Part shown: positions 1-7,782 of the stretch, in pieces | How the letters are laid out: the number at the start of each line of letters is the position of its first letter | Numbering within the stretch: position 1 is the first letter of the stretch | Source: an uncultured Acidimicrobiales bacterium | GTDB taxonomy: Bacteria; Actinomycetota; Acidimicrobiia; Acidimicrobiales; Iamiaceae | Length of the DNA stretch: 21,581 bases | Assembly (NCBI GenBank): GCA_937926025.1 | Contig: CALANQ010000267.1 | Location: 1 to 21,581 of the forward strand | Direction: 5' to 3' | Notes under the pieces: model-generated | The model's input: the letters and a program-made list of their open reading frames with translations, nothing else | What the model was told of the DNA's origin: nothing | Database searches by the model: none | Position numbers and translations under genes: made by a program

Positions 1-3000
1 ACGCCGACCGCTCGTCGGAGCCCATGACCGTCGACCTGCGCGACGGCAAGACCAGCGGTGCCACCGGCACCGCGGAGAAGGACACCCTCACCAGCATCGA
101 GACCGGGGTCGGCGGCCCCGACAACGACACGATGTACTCGTCGACCACGGCCAACGTCATCGACGGCGGCTACGGCAACGACACCCTGAACGGCTCATCG
201 GCCACCGACGTCCTCATCGGCTCCGCCGGCGACGACGTGCTCGTGGGCAACGACGGCGCCGACATGATGTACGGCTCCTACGGCAACGACCGCATGGTCG
301 GCGGCGAGGGCGGCGACATCTACGAGGGCGGCGAGGGCGCCGGCGACATCGCCGACTTCTCCGCCGAGACCAAGGCCATCTCGGTCAGCCTCGACGGCAA
401 GGCCGACGACGGCCGCACCGACCAGGCGCAGTTCGACAACGTGGGCGCCTCCACCGACATCGTGTGGGGCACCCCGGCCGCGGACCACCTGGCGGCCGGG
501 ACCAAGCCGGCCGAGCTCCAGGGCCGAGGCGGCAACGACACCATCGACGGCCCCGGCCTGCTCATCGGCGGCGACGGCAACGACCTGCTCCGCGGGTCGG
601 ACCTGAAGGACACCCTCCAGGGCAACGCCGGCAACGACGAGCTGTACGGCGGCGCCGAGGAGGACAGCCTCGACGGCGGTCCCGGCGACGACTACCTCGA
701 GGGCGGCCTCGGCCCGGACCGCATGGCCGGCGGCGACGGCTTCGACGAGGTCAGCTACGCCAACCGCTCCAATCCGATCGTGGTCCGCCTCACCGACGGC
801 GCCCGCGACGGCGAGGGCGTCAACGGCTCCGGCACCAACCTCAGCGCTGACTGCGTCGGCCTGTACTGCGACGAGGTCCGGCCCGACAACGAGAAGATCG
901 TGGGCGGGTCCGCGGCCGACATCCTCGACGGCGACACCGGCGACCAGACCCTCGTCGGCGGCCCCGGCGACGACGAGCTCAGCGGCCACGCCGGCATCGA
1001 CCGGTTCGAGGGCGGCGACGGCGACGACGATGCCCGCGACGGCGACCAGACGTACTCGAAGCCCGATCCCGCCGGGAAGGGCGACACCTGGATCATGGGC
1101 GACGGCGACGACTACGTCGGCGGCTCCGGCGGCGACGAGCACATCGAGCTCGGTGGCGGCGACGACGACGGCGCCCTCTGGAAGGACGTCGTCGGGACCA
1201 TCTACCTCGACATGGGTCCGGGCGACGATGCGTTCGATTCGAGCAGCGGCGACCAGACCGTCATCGGCGGCCCGGGCGACGACACCCTGGCCACCGCCGC
1301 CGGCGTCAAGGACATCGACATGGGCGACGGCGACGACTACGTCCAGGTGTCGTCCGGCGGCCGCTCCAAGCGGACGCTGCTCGGCCCCGGCAACGACGGC
1401 TTCAGCAGCAGCTCGGGCACCACGGCCGACGACGTGGTCGACGGCGGCCCCGGCGACGACGTGATCAGCACCGGCGAGGGCAAGGACACCATCACCGACG
1501 TCGAGGGCGCCAACACCCTCAACGGCGGCGAGGGCGACGACACCATCACCAGCGGCCCCGGCAACGACGAGGTCCGCGGCCAGGGCGGCAACGACACCCT
1601 CGTCGACCACGGCAACGACCGCGGAGCCCGTGGCACGTCCACCGACGGCCAGCAGCGGCTCTGGGGCGGTGACGGCGACGACACCATCACCCAGACCGGT
1701 GCGACCCTGCCCGGCACCACCCAGGACAGCGTCACCGGCGACGGCGGCAAGGACGTCATCAAGACCGCCGGCGGCTCCCAGAACATCCAGGGCGGCGACG
1801 GCAACGATGACCTCGATGCCGGTGCCGGCGACGACACCGTCAACGGCGGCAACGACGATGACGTGGTCCGCGGCGGCGAGGGCGACGACTGGGTGTCCGG
1901 CGGCTTCACCGGCAACAACACGCTGTACGGCGGCCCCGGTGCCGACCGCATCGAGGGCGGCGACGGGAAGGACACGGTCAGCTACGCCGACCGCACCGCC
2001 CCCGTCTCGGTGTCCATCGGCATCGGCAGCTACGACGACGGGAACGCCACCGACGACTCGGCGAACACGCCGGGCAAGCGCGACGACCTCGCCTACACCG
2101 TGGAGACGGTGATCGGCACCGAGCTCGACGACGTGATCCGGGTCGGGTCCATTGGCTCGAGCGCCACCGGCGACATCGACGGCAAGGGCGGCAACGACAC
2201 CCTCATCGCCGATCAGCGCTCGAAGCTGACGGGCGGCGCCGGGAACGACACCCTCATCGGCAGCAGCAACGTCGACACCCTCGATGGCGGTGCCGGAAAC
2301 GACCTGCTCAAGGGCAACGGCGGGGCCGACACCGAGAACGGCGGCGACGGCAACGACCGCCTCGACCAGGGCACCGCCATCGACGGCGGCGACACCCTGA
2401 TCGGCGGGCCCGGCACCGACGTGGCCGACTACTCGGCTCGCCCTGCCGGCCAGGCCATCGCCTTCACGCCCGGCGCAGGCGGCGCCAACGACGGTGCCGC
2501 CGGCGAGGCCGACAACGCCGACGCCACGGTGGAGTCGGCCCGCACCCAGGGCTCCCCCACCAAGGCGCCCACGGTCACGGTCAGCCTGGCCAAGACCACG
2601 GCGGTCGTCGGCGAGAGGGTCGACGCCACCATCACCGTGGCCGGCACCGACGGCACGCCCGTCGGCTCCGTCGAGGTGACCGACAACGTCAAGGTCGGCA
2701 CCGCCGTCCTCGACGCCAACGGCAAGGCGACCGTCCCGGTCCGCTTCGAGAGCGCCGGCAACCGCTCCGTGGTCGCCACCTTCTCCGGCGGCCCGAACTA
2801 CCGCTCGGCCACCTCGGCGGGTGTGGCCGTGGCCGTCGGCAAGGTCGACACCCGGGTGTCGCTGACGCCGCTCAACTCCCCCACCAAGGCGGGCGAGCTG
2901 AGCAAGGTCCGCATCGAGCTGCGCCCGGCAACGGGCGACGCCGAGATCAGCGGCACGGTGAAGCTCACCGAGGGCGCCACCCAGCTGTGGAGCGGCACCG

Positions 3001-4907
3001 TCGCCACCACCGCCGACGTGACCCTGCCCAGCGCCCTGGCCCTCGGCTCCCACAACCTGGTGGCCACCTGGGCCGGCACCAACGGCACCAACCCCGCCAC
3101 CGGCACGGCCACCGTCGTGGTCAGCGCCGACGGCCGGGGCACCACGGCCACCACCGTCACCTCGAGCCAGAACCCGGCCACCAACGACGCCCCGGTGACC
3201 CTCACCGCCAAGGTCGTCCGCACGTCGGGCACCGGCTCGCCCACCGGGAAGGTCACCTTCCTGGCCGGCACCGAGGTCCTGGGCACGGCCACCGTCGACG
3301 GCACCGGCACGGCGTCGATCAACCGGGCGCTGCTCGCCGGCACCCATGCGATCACCGCCCGCTACGAGGGCGACGAGGCCCTCGCCGGGTCCACCTCGGC
3401 AGCGATCACCCAACAGGTCACGGGCACCAGCGGCCCGGCCAAGGTGGCCACCACCACCAAGGTCGTCCGCTCCGGCAACGACCTGGTGGCCACGGTGACG
3501 CCCGCCTCGGGCACCGCCACCGGCCAGGTCCGCTTCACCATCGACGGTGCGGACCAGGCCCCGGTGGACCTCACCGGCACCACCGCCAAGCTGGCCCTGC
3601 CGGCGCTGACCGCGGGCAACCACACGGTGACCGCCCGGTACCTGGGCTCGACGACGCACGCGCCGTCGACCTCGGCCGAGCTGGTGATCGCCATCACGGT
3701 CACCAAGGTGAACACCACCACCGCCCTGGTCCGCTCCGGCGACAACCTGGTGGCCACGGTGACGCCCGCCTCGGGCGCGGCCACCGGCACGGTCACGTTC
3801 ACCATCGACGGCACCGCCAAGCCGGCCGTCGCCCTGAACGGGACCACCGCCACCCTCGCCCTGCCCGCCCTGGCGCCCGGTGACCACACGGCCACCGCCG
3901 CCTACTCGGGCTCGGCCACCCACAACGCCTCGACCTCGGCTGCGCTGAAGGTCACGGTCGGCGCCGGCACCGTGCCCGCCGCCCCCGCCACCCCGACGGT
4001 CTCGGCCATCACGGGCACGGCGGCGACGGTCACCTGGAAGGCGCCCTCCAGCACGGGCGGAAGCGCCATCACGGCGTACCGGGTGACGGTGAAGGCCGAT
4101 GCGGCCGGCACCGTGGTGGCCCAGTTCGAGACGGCCAACGCCTCCCCGACCGCGTCGGTCACCGGGCTCACGCCCGGGCGGCTCTACCGGTTCAGCGTGG
4201 CCGCCCGCAACGGCACCGGCCTGGGCAGCGAGTCGGCCCTGTCGCTCCACGTCCTCCCGCCGTTCAAGACGGTGGACGCCTTCACCACCCAGCAGTTCAA
4301 GGACTTCGCCAACCGGGTTCCCACCGCGGCGGAGCTGAACGACTGGCGCACGAAGGTGGCCAACGGCTCCGTGGCCCCGAAGGATCTGCTCAGCCAGGCG
4401 GTGGACTTCCCGTACGCCGCCCGGTACGCCCCGATCGTCCGGCTGTTCAACGCCTACTTCCTCCGGCTCCCGGACAAGTCGGGCCTGGACTACTGGGTCG
4501 GCAAGTACCGCAACGGCACCGGGCTCAACACCATCTCGGCCAACTTCGCCGGCTCCAGCGAGTTCACGAACCGCTACGGCGCCCTGAAGAACCGGGACTT
4601 CGTGCTGCTCATCTACAAGAACGTGCTGCAGCGCAACCCCGACACCAGCGGCGTCAACTACTGGACGGGCAAGCTCGACCGGGGCATGTCCCGGGGCCAG
4701 GTCATGACCAACTTCTCCGAGAGCAGCGAGTACAAGCGCAAGAGCGCCGCCACGACGGACCTCGTGGTCCCCGTGCGGGTCATGCTCCAGCGAGTGCCCA
4801 CCGCCGCCGAGCGGACGGAGTGGGAGGCCAAGCTCAAGGCGGGAACTCCCCGTGCGGAGCTCCTGGCCTGGATCCTGACCCTCCCCGCCTACGACGCCCG
4901 GGTGTAG
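1..4907 (+). CDS. Giant RTX / Ig-like / FN3 / DUF4214 surface protein, 5' end missing
   Basis: The reading frame is open from base 3. The first residues (ADRSSEP) match the internal SYADRTAP and SYANRSNP segments, so the gene begins upstream and the ATG at 24 is internal. Residues below count from that ATG. Residues 30-800 hold dozens of GGxGxD nonapeptides of the RTX calcium-binding type, broken by recurring SYADR-like segments. Residues about 845-1315 hold five Ig-like (Big_3/Big_5-like) domains of about 90 residues. Residues 1316-1410 are a fibronectin type III domain, and 1413-1627 are four DUF4214-like units (pattern Y..LxRxPxxxxxxYW....G......F..S.EY) ending at the stop. RTX repeats fold on binding external calcium, so a secreted adhesin or surface-layer role is likely; this is inference, and no enzyme domain is visible. 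The signal peptide would lie in the missing part. Domain families are recognised by motif, not by search. Confidence 0.93.
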   Translation, partial: ADRSSEPMTVDLRDGKTSGATGTAEKDTLTSIETGVGGPDNDTMYSSTTANVIDGGYGNDTLNGSSATDVLIGSAGDDVLVGNDGADMMYGSYGNDRMVGGEGGDIYEGGEGAGDIADFSAETKAISVSLDGKADDGRTDQAQFDNVGASTDIVWGTPAADHLAAGTKPAELQGRGGNDTIDGPGLLIGGDGNDLLRGSDLKDTLQGNAGNDELYGGAEEDSLDGGPGDDYLEGGLGPDRMAGGDGFDEVSYANRSNPIVVRLTDGARDGEGVNGSGTNLSADCVGLYCDEVRPDNEKIVGGSAADILDGDTGDQTLVGGPGDDELSGHAGIDRFEGGDGDDDARDGDQTYSKPDPAGKGDTWIMGDGDDYVGGSGGDEHIELGGGDDDGALWKDVVGTIYLDMGPGDDAFDSSSGDQTVIGGPGDDTLATAAGVKDIDMGDGDDYVQVSSGGRSKRTLLGPGNDGFSSSSGTTADDVVDGGPGDDVISTGEGKDTITDVEGANTLNGGEGDDTITSGPGNDEVRGQGGNDTLVDHGNDRGARGTSTDGQQRLWGGDGDDTITQTGATLPGTTQDSVTGDGGKDVIKTAGGSQNIQGGDGNDDLDAGAGDDTVNGGNDDDVVRGGEGDDWVSGGFTGNNTLYGGPGADRIEGGDGKDTVSYADRTAPVSVSIGIGSYDDGNATDDSANTPGKRDDLAYTVETVIGTELDDVIRVGSIGSSATGDIDGKGGNDTLIADQRSKLTGGAGNDTLIGSSNVDTLDGGAGNDLLKGNGGADTENGGDGNDRLDQGTAIDGGDTLIGGPGTDVADYSARPAGQAIAFTPGAGGANDGAAGEADNADATVESARTQGSPTKAPTVTVSLAKTTAVVGERVDATITVAGTDGTPVGSVEVTDNVKVGTAVLDANGKATVPVRFESAGNRSVVATFSGGPNYRSATSAGVAVAVGKVDTRVSLTPLNSPTKAGELSKVRIELRPATGDAEISGTVKLTEGATQLWSGTVATTADVTLPSALALGSHNLVATWAGTNGTNPATGTATVVVSADGRGTTATTVTSSQNPATNDAPVTLTAKVVRTSGTGSPTGKVTFLAGTEVLGTATVDGTGTASINRALLAGTHAITARYEGDEALAGSTSAAITQQVTGTSGPAKVATTTKVVRSGNDLVATVTPASGTATGQVRFTIDGADQAPVDLTGTTAKLALPALTAGNHTVTARYLGSTTHAPSTSAELVIAITVTKVNTTTALVRSGDNLVATVTPASGAATGTVTFTIDGTAKPAVALNGTTATLALPALAPGDHTATAAYSGSATHNASTSAALKVTVGAGTVPAAPATPTVSAITGTAATVTWKAPSSTGGSAITAYRVTVKADAAGTVVAQFETANASPTASVTGLTPGRLYRFSVAARNGTGLGSESALSLHVLPPFKTVDAFTTQQFKDFANRVPTAAELNDWRTKVANGSVAPKDLLSQAVDFPYAARYAPIVRLFNAYFLRLPDKSGLDYWVGKYRNGTGLNTISANFAGSSEFTNRYGALKNRDFVLLIYKNVLQRNPDTSGVNYWTGKLDRGMSRGQVMTNFSESSEYKRKSAATTDLVVPVRVMLQRVPTAAERTEWEAKLKAGTPRAELLAWILTLPAYDARV
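3441..3968 (+). repeat. Two tandem 264-nt Ig-domain units
   Basis: Ig-like domains 4 and 5 of the RTX protein start at 3441 and 3705, exactly 264 nt (88 codons) apart. The stretches from 3465 and from 3729 are nearly identical at DNA level, including a shared run encoding LVATVTPASG. The other Ig domains of the same protein are much more diverged, so this pair looks like a recent duplication or a pair kept alike by recombination. Confidence 0.75.
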
Positions 4908-4930
4908 CGCCCGGGGGAATCTCGGAGAAT

Positions 4931-4965
4931 CCCGTCTCGGGAGGTTTGCCACCTCCCGAGACGGG
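4931..4965 (+). terminator. Perfect 15-bp hairpin after the RTX gene
   Basis: Left arm 4931-4945 (cccgtctcgggaggt), loop ttgcc, right arm 4951-4965 is its exact reverse complement. It lies 23 nt after the stop codon. No T-tract follows, as is common for intrinsic terminators proposed in high-GC actinobacteria. It could serve both strands. Confidence 0.8.
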
Positions 4966-5171
4966 TAGTGACCGTCATCCCACACGTCGTCTCCGACGAC
5001 TCAGATCGTGCCCGCCGCCCCCTCCCTCCCAATCCCGGCGGGCACGGTCGCGTCCGGGCCCGTGTGCAGGAAGCGGGCCTGAAGCCGGATTTCCGCACTG
5101 GGCGGGCGAGGTCACCCGGCCCGTGTGCAGCAACCCGGCGCTACGCCGGACTCGTGCACGCGGCCGCGACC
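4966..5171. other. Convergent intergenic region with an inverted and a direct repeat
   Basis: This is a noncoding gap between the RTX gene and the convergent PAP2 gene. It contains a perfect 10-bp inverted repeat (5007-5016 cgtgcccgcc with 5037-5046), with a 20-nt pyrimidine-rich loop, possibly a terminator for the minus-strand gene. It also contains a 13-nt direct repeat ggcccgtgtgcag at 5057-5069 and 5118-5130. I see no credible gene here. Confidence 0.5.
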
Positions 5172-6044
5172 TCAGCCGGTGGGGACCAGCTCGGGGTCGG
5201 GACCGGGGTCCACGGGGTCGGCCGGACCGGTGCGATCGGCGGACAGCGGTCCGCGGCGGGCCCGCCAGGCGGCGGCCAGGCGCCGGGCGCCCTCGTCGAT
5301 GGCGAGGGCGAGGCCGACCAGGGCGATGGCCACCAGGCCGTCGAGCCACCAGTGGTTGGCGGTGGCCATGACCGCCCACATCGTGAAGACCAGGTGGATC
5401 GGCCCGATGATCCGCCAGCGGCTGTTGGCGCAGTGCCAGATCCCGAAGGCCACGATGCACGCCCACGCCACGTGGATGCTGGGCATGGCCGCGAACTGGT
5501 CCGACGCCCCGGTGCCCACCGGGCCGTAGATGTCCCGGCCCATCTGGGCGCTCAGGTCCCAGAAGCCGTGCCCGGGGGTGAGCCGGGGCGGCGACACCCG
5601 GATGAACCGGATGAACAGGCAGAAGCCGGTGGTGATGGCCAGGGCGTTGCGCCAGCGGGGGTACTGGTCGCGGTGGCGCACCCACAGCCACACCAGGAAG
5701 CACAGCAGCCCGGGGACGTGGACCGTGGCGTAGTAGTCCACGGTGACCTGGGCGAACCAGTGGTGCTCGGCCAGCCACTTCTCCATCGACAGCTCGCTCG
5801 GGAGGTGGATGGCCCGCTGGAAGTCGTAGATCCACTGGCCCCGCTCGATGGCCCCTTCCTCGTGCAGCAGCGGCAGCTGCCGGGCGAGGCGCCACAGCAT
5901 GTAGAGGAACGAGACCAGCGCCACCTCCTGGGCGAACGCCGCCACCACCTTGGTGTCGCGCCGATCGACGCGCCGCAGCACCAGCGAGAGGACGATGAGC
6001 ACGACCGATGCGGTCGCTGCTTCTTGCCACGATGGCCACGGCAT
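5172..6044 (-). CDS. PAP2-superfamily (Aur1/Ipt1-like) integral membrane phosphatase or phosphotransferase
   Basis: 290 residues from the ATG at 6044; a TTG at 6083 would add 13 residues. Neither has a clear ribosome binding site, and I prefer the ATG. The PAP2 signature is present: PPRL (152-155, block C1 remnant), PSIH (188-191, block C2 with catalytic His191), and HWWLD (231-235, block C3 with His231 and Asp235). Several hydrophobic segments (about 11-24, 38-52, 108-122, 135-148, 192-203, 214-228, 236-249) indicate a multipass membrane protein with the active site at a membrane face. The Trp/His-rich region (HH near 94) and the overall order resemble the PAP2_3 / inositolphosphotransferase group, which dephosphorylates lipids or transfers head groups. 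The substrate cannot be told from the sequence. The C-terminus is Pro/Asp-rich and looks disordered. Confidence 0.82.
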   Translation of the reverse strand: MPWPSWQEAATASVVLIVLSLVLRRVDRRDTKVVAAFAQEVALVSFLYMLWRLARQLPLLHEEGAIERGQWIYDFQRAIHLPSELSMEKWLAEHHWFAQVTVDYYATVHVPGLLCFLVWLWVRHRDQYPRWRNALAITTGFCLFIRFIRVSPPRLTPGHGFWDLSAQMGRDIYGPVGTGASDQFAAMPSIHVAWACIVAFGIWHCANSRWRIIGPIHLVFTMWAVMATANHWWLDGLVAIALVGLALAIDEGARRLAAAWRARRGPLSADRTGPADPVDPGPDPELVPTG

Positions 6045-6095
6045 GGTGGCACGAAGCCTGGCCCGGCGATCTCCTGACGGCAACCTCGGACGCGG

Positions 6096-6127
6096 GAGAT
6101 CCCCGGGGCACGGACCCCGGGGATCTC
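6096..6127 (-). terminator. Perfect 13-bp hairpin after the multicopper oxidase gene
   Basis: Arms 6096-6108 (gagatccccgggg) and 6115-6127 are exact reverse complements around a 6-nt loop. It lies 49 nt past the stop of the minus-strand oxidase gene and 51 nt before the ATG of the PAP2 gene, so it probably separates the two transcripts. There is no U-tract. Confidence 0.75.
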
Positions 6128-6176
6128 GGTTGCGGCGGGTTGGGGGCGGGGACCCGGCCCGCCGCCGATCAACGCA

Positions 6177-7643
6177 TCAGCTGTCCGCCTTGGCGTTCGG
6201 GTCGTTGACGATCATCGCCGTGACCATGCCGATGAGGCCGGTGTCGCTCTCGGCGTGGTTGAGGATGTGGCAGTGGAAGGCCCACGTGCCCACCTCGTTG
6301 GCGTGGATCAGCACGCTGTAGCGCTCGCCGGGCGCCACCCACACCGTGTCCATCTGGTACGGCGACTCCAGGGCGAAGCCGTCTTTGGCCACCACCAGCT
6401 GCTGCTGCCGGTGGAGGTGCATCGGGTGACCCACCAGCCCCTCGTTGTAGTAGTGGAGCAGGATGTAGTCGCCCTTGTTGGCCACGATCGGCGCCGTCTC
6501 GGGGAACGCCTTGCCGTTCAGCGACAGGCCGATCACGCCGGCGTCGTTGAGCACCATCGGGAGCTCCTGGGCGATCTTCACGTGCTCGGGCACCTGGAAC
6601 TGGCCGTAGGTGCCGGCCTTGGGCATGGGCACCTCGCCCACCTGGAACACCGAGAACAGCCCGTTCAGGACGGCCTCCTGCCCGTGGTAGTGGGCGTGGT
6701 ACATGGCCTGCTGGTTGTTGGGCCCGACGTTGAACTTGTAGGTGTAGGTCGTGTTCGGGAGGATGTAGTCCTGCGTGATGCCGGCCACGCCGTCCTGATC
6801 GTTGGGGACGTCGACGCCGTGCCAGTGGATGTCGGTGCTGATGGGCAGGTTGTTGGTCAGGACCACCTCGACGTCGTCGTTGGGGTCCACCTTCAGCCAC
6901 GGGCCGGGCACCATGCCGTTGTAGGTCCAGGCCTTCACCACCTTGCCGGGGCTGACCTCCCAGTCGGTGACCGCCGCGGTGAGGTGGAACTGCTTGGTGC
7001 CGTCGGGGAGGATCTTCGGCTTCAGGACCTGGTTGCCCGTCGGGATCGAACCCTCGGCGTACTTGGTGGCGTTGTCCAGGAACGTGGCGACGCCGCCGTC
7101 CATACCGGCCTGCATCTCCTTGTCGAACTGCTTGGCGATCGGGTCGGTGGACTCGAGCGACCCGATGTCTGCGGTGGCGTGGCTGGAGTGGCTGCTGTCC
7201 GCGGCTGCGGCGGCCTCGTCGCCCGCCGCGTTGCCGGCGGCGCTGCCGTCGGTGATGGTGAGGGTGCCGGTCATGCCCGAGTCCTTGTGGCCGGTGATGG
7301 CGCAGAAGATCTCGTACTGGCCCGGCTCCAGGGAGGAGACGTCGAGCGGGGCGGACTCGCCGGGCCCGAGGTCCGTGGTCTTGATCGCCGTGTCGAGGAT
7401 GGTCACGTTGTGGGGCATCGTGCCGTTGTTGGTGACATTCAGCGACCCGCCCAGCGGCACCGACACCGCGGCGGGCGTGCTGGCGAACTCGGTGGGCGCC
7501 ACGTCCACCGGCCCCGCCACGGCTTCGGCATCGCCGCCGCTCTTGCCGTTGGCGGTGATGGCGACGACGCCGACCATCACGAGGGCGAAGATCGATGTGG
7601 CGACGGCGAAGCGCGCCAGCATGGTCTGGTTAGCGGGACTCAC
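6177..7643 (-). CDS. Membrane-anchored cupredoxin fused to a two-domain multicopper oxidase (laccase-like)
   Basis: 488 residues from the GTG at 7643, chosen for the GAGG 7 nt upstream. The longer open frame to 8069 would run into the divergent regulator. Residues 8-30 are a hydrophobic anchor. Residues 45-132 are a plastocyanin-like cupredoxin with type 1 copper ligands His78, Cys114, His119 and Met124. A low-complexity Ala/Ser/His linker (133-165) follows. Oxidase domain 1 has HWHG (His273, His275) and YHAH (His316, His318). Domain 2 has HPMHLH (His406, 409, 411) and FHCHILNH (His457, Cys458, His459, His463). All eight trinuclear-cluster His and a type 1 site are therefore present. The usual axial position seems to be Leu470, after a loop two residues longer than in small laccases. 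Domain 1 has Ala317 where a type 1 Cys would sit. Such enzymes couple one-electron oxidation to reduction of O2 to water outside the membrane; the substrate is unknown. It is not a typical copper nitrite reductase. Confidence 0.88.
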   Translation of the reverse strand: MSPANQTMLARFAVATSIFALVMVGVVAITANGKSGGDAEAVAGPVDVAPTEFASTPAAVSVPLGGSLNVTNNGTMPHNVTILDTAIKTTDLGPGESAPLDVSSLEPGQYEIFCAITGHKDSGMTGTLTITDGSAAGNAAGDEAAAAADSSHSSHATADIGSLESTDPIAKQFDKEMQAGMDGGVATFLDNATKYAEGSIPTGNQVLKPKILPDGTKQFHLTAAVTDWEVSPGKVVKAWTYNGMVPGPWLKVDPNDDVEVVLTNNLPISTDIHWHGVDVPNDQDGVAGITQDYILPNTTYTYKFNVGPNNQQAMYHAHYHGQEAVLNGLFSVFQVGEVPMPKAGTYGQFQVPEHVKIAQELPMVLNDAGVIGLSLNGKAFPETAPIVANKGDYILLHYYNEGLVGHPMHLHRQQQLVVAKDGFALESPYQMDTVWVAPGERYSVLIHANEVGTWAFHCHILNHAESDTGLIGMVTAMIVNDPNAKADS

Positions 7644-7650
7644 GGCAGGA

Positions 7651-7654
7651 CCTC
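7651..7654 (-). promoter_or_regulatory. Ribosome binding site deciding the oxidase start
   Basis: GAGG on the minus strand lies 7 nt before the GTG at 7643. The alternative ATG at 7622 has nothing comparable upstream. Confidence 0.6.
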
Positions 7655-7680
7655 GGTGAGCTGGGGAACGTTGCCCGTCC

Positions 7681-7686
7681 ATCCTC
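7681..7686 (-). promoter_or_regulatory. Candidate weak -10 element of the oxidase gene
   Basis: GAGGAT on the minus strand, one base off the TANNNT form. It is placed so that the operator at 7710-7723 covers -36 to -49 relative to a start near 7674. It is supported mainly by the mirror-image arrangement on the other strand. Confidence 0.35.
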
Positions 7687-7709
7687 AGGACGAACGGACC
7701 CTCCGGGTA

Positions 7710-7723
7710 GGGGCCGAGGTCCC
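7710..7723. promoter_or_regulatory. DevR/DosR-box-like operator 1 (oxidase-proximal)
   Basis: GGGGCCGAGGTCCC is an imperfect inverted repeat. The right half GGTCCC is identical to that of operator 2, and the left half has one mismatch. It resembles the DosR box core GGGAC-TWWA-GTCCC of mycobacteria. Its centre is 23 bp from that of operator 2, about two helical turns. Confidence 0.55.
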
Positions 7724-7732
7724 GGATCCGGT

Positions 7733-7746
7733 GGGACCAAGGTCCC
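7733..7746. promoter_or_regulatory. DevR/DosR-box-like operator 2 (regulator-proximal)
   Basis: GGGACCAAGGTCCC is a perfect 6-2-6 inverted repeat. It matches 12 of 14 positions of the DosR core GGGACTWWAGTCCC as I remember it; the two differences (T to C, A to G) are symmetric. It ends 36 nt before the regulator's start codon, just upstream of where a -35 element would lie, a usual position for an activator that contacts RNA polymerase. Confidence 0.65.
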
Positions 7747-7769
7747 TGGTGACCGACGCCACCACCTGC

Positions 7770-7775
7770 GACGAT
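7770..7775 (+). promoter_or_regulatory. Candidate -10 element of the response regulator gene
   Basis: GACGAT lies exactly 7 nt before the ATG at 7783, the same spacing as TACGAT before the kinase start at 8485. This suggests a leaderless transcript. The first base departs from TANNNT, consistent with a weak, activator-dependent promoter. Confidence 0.4.
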
Positions 7776-7782
7776 GGTCGCC

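Noticed and set aside
120..2420. CRISPR-like or satellite DNA impression from the repeating ggcggcgacggcaacgac units
   Set aside because: Repeat units are 27 nt, in frame and degenerate at codon level, as expected for RTX nonapeptides. There are no fixed repeats with unique spacers.
195..4985. Minus-strand open frame of 1596 codons opposite the RTX gene
   Set aside because: Its translation is low-complexity Ala/Gly/Val/Asp sequence that mirrors the GGxGxD codons. It is a shadow of a high-GC repetitive gene, with no domain of its own.
5199..5212. Third DevR-box-like sequence GGGACCGGGGTCCA
   Set aside because: It lies inside the 3' coding end of the PAP2 gene, where Pro/Asp codons repeat, and not in any promoter. 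It looks like a chance product of base composition.
6177..7643. Copper nitrite reductase (NirK) label for the oxidase
   Set aside because: The HWHG, YHAH, HPMHLH and FHCHILNH motifs give a full trinuclear cluster of the laccase type. NirK has only a type 1 and a type 2 site, with its type 1 Cys in the first domain.
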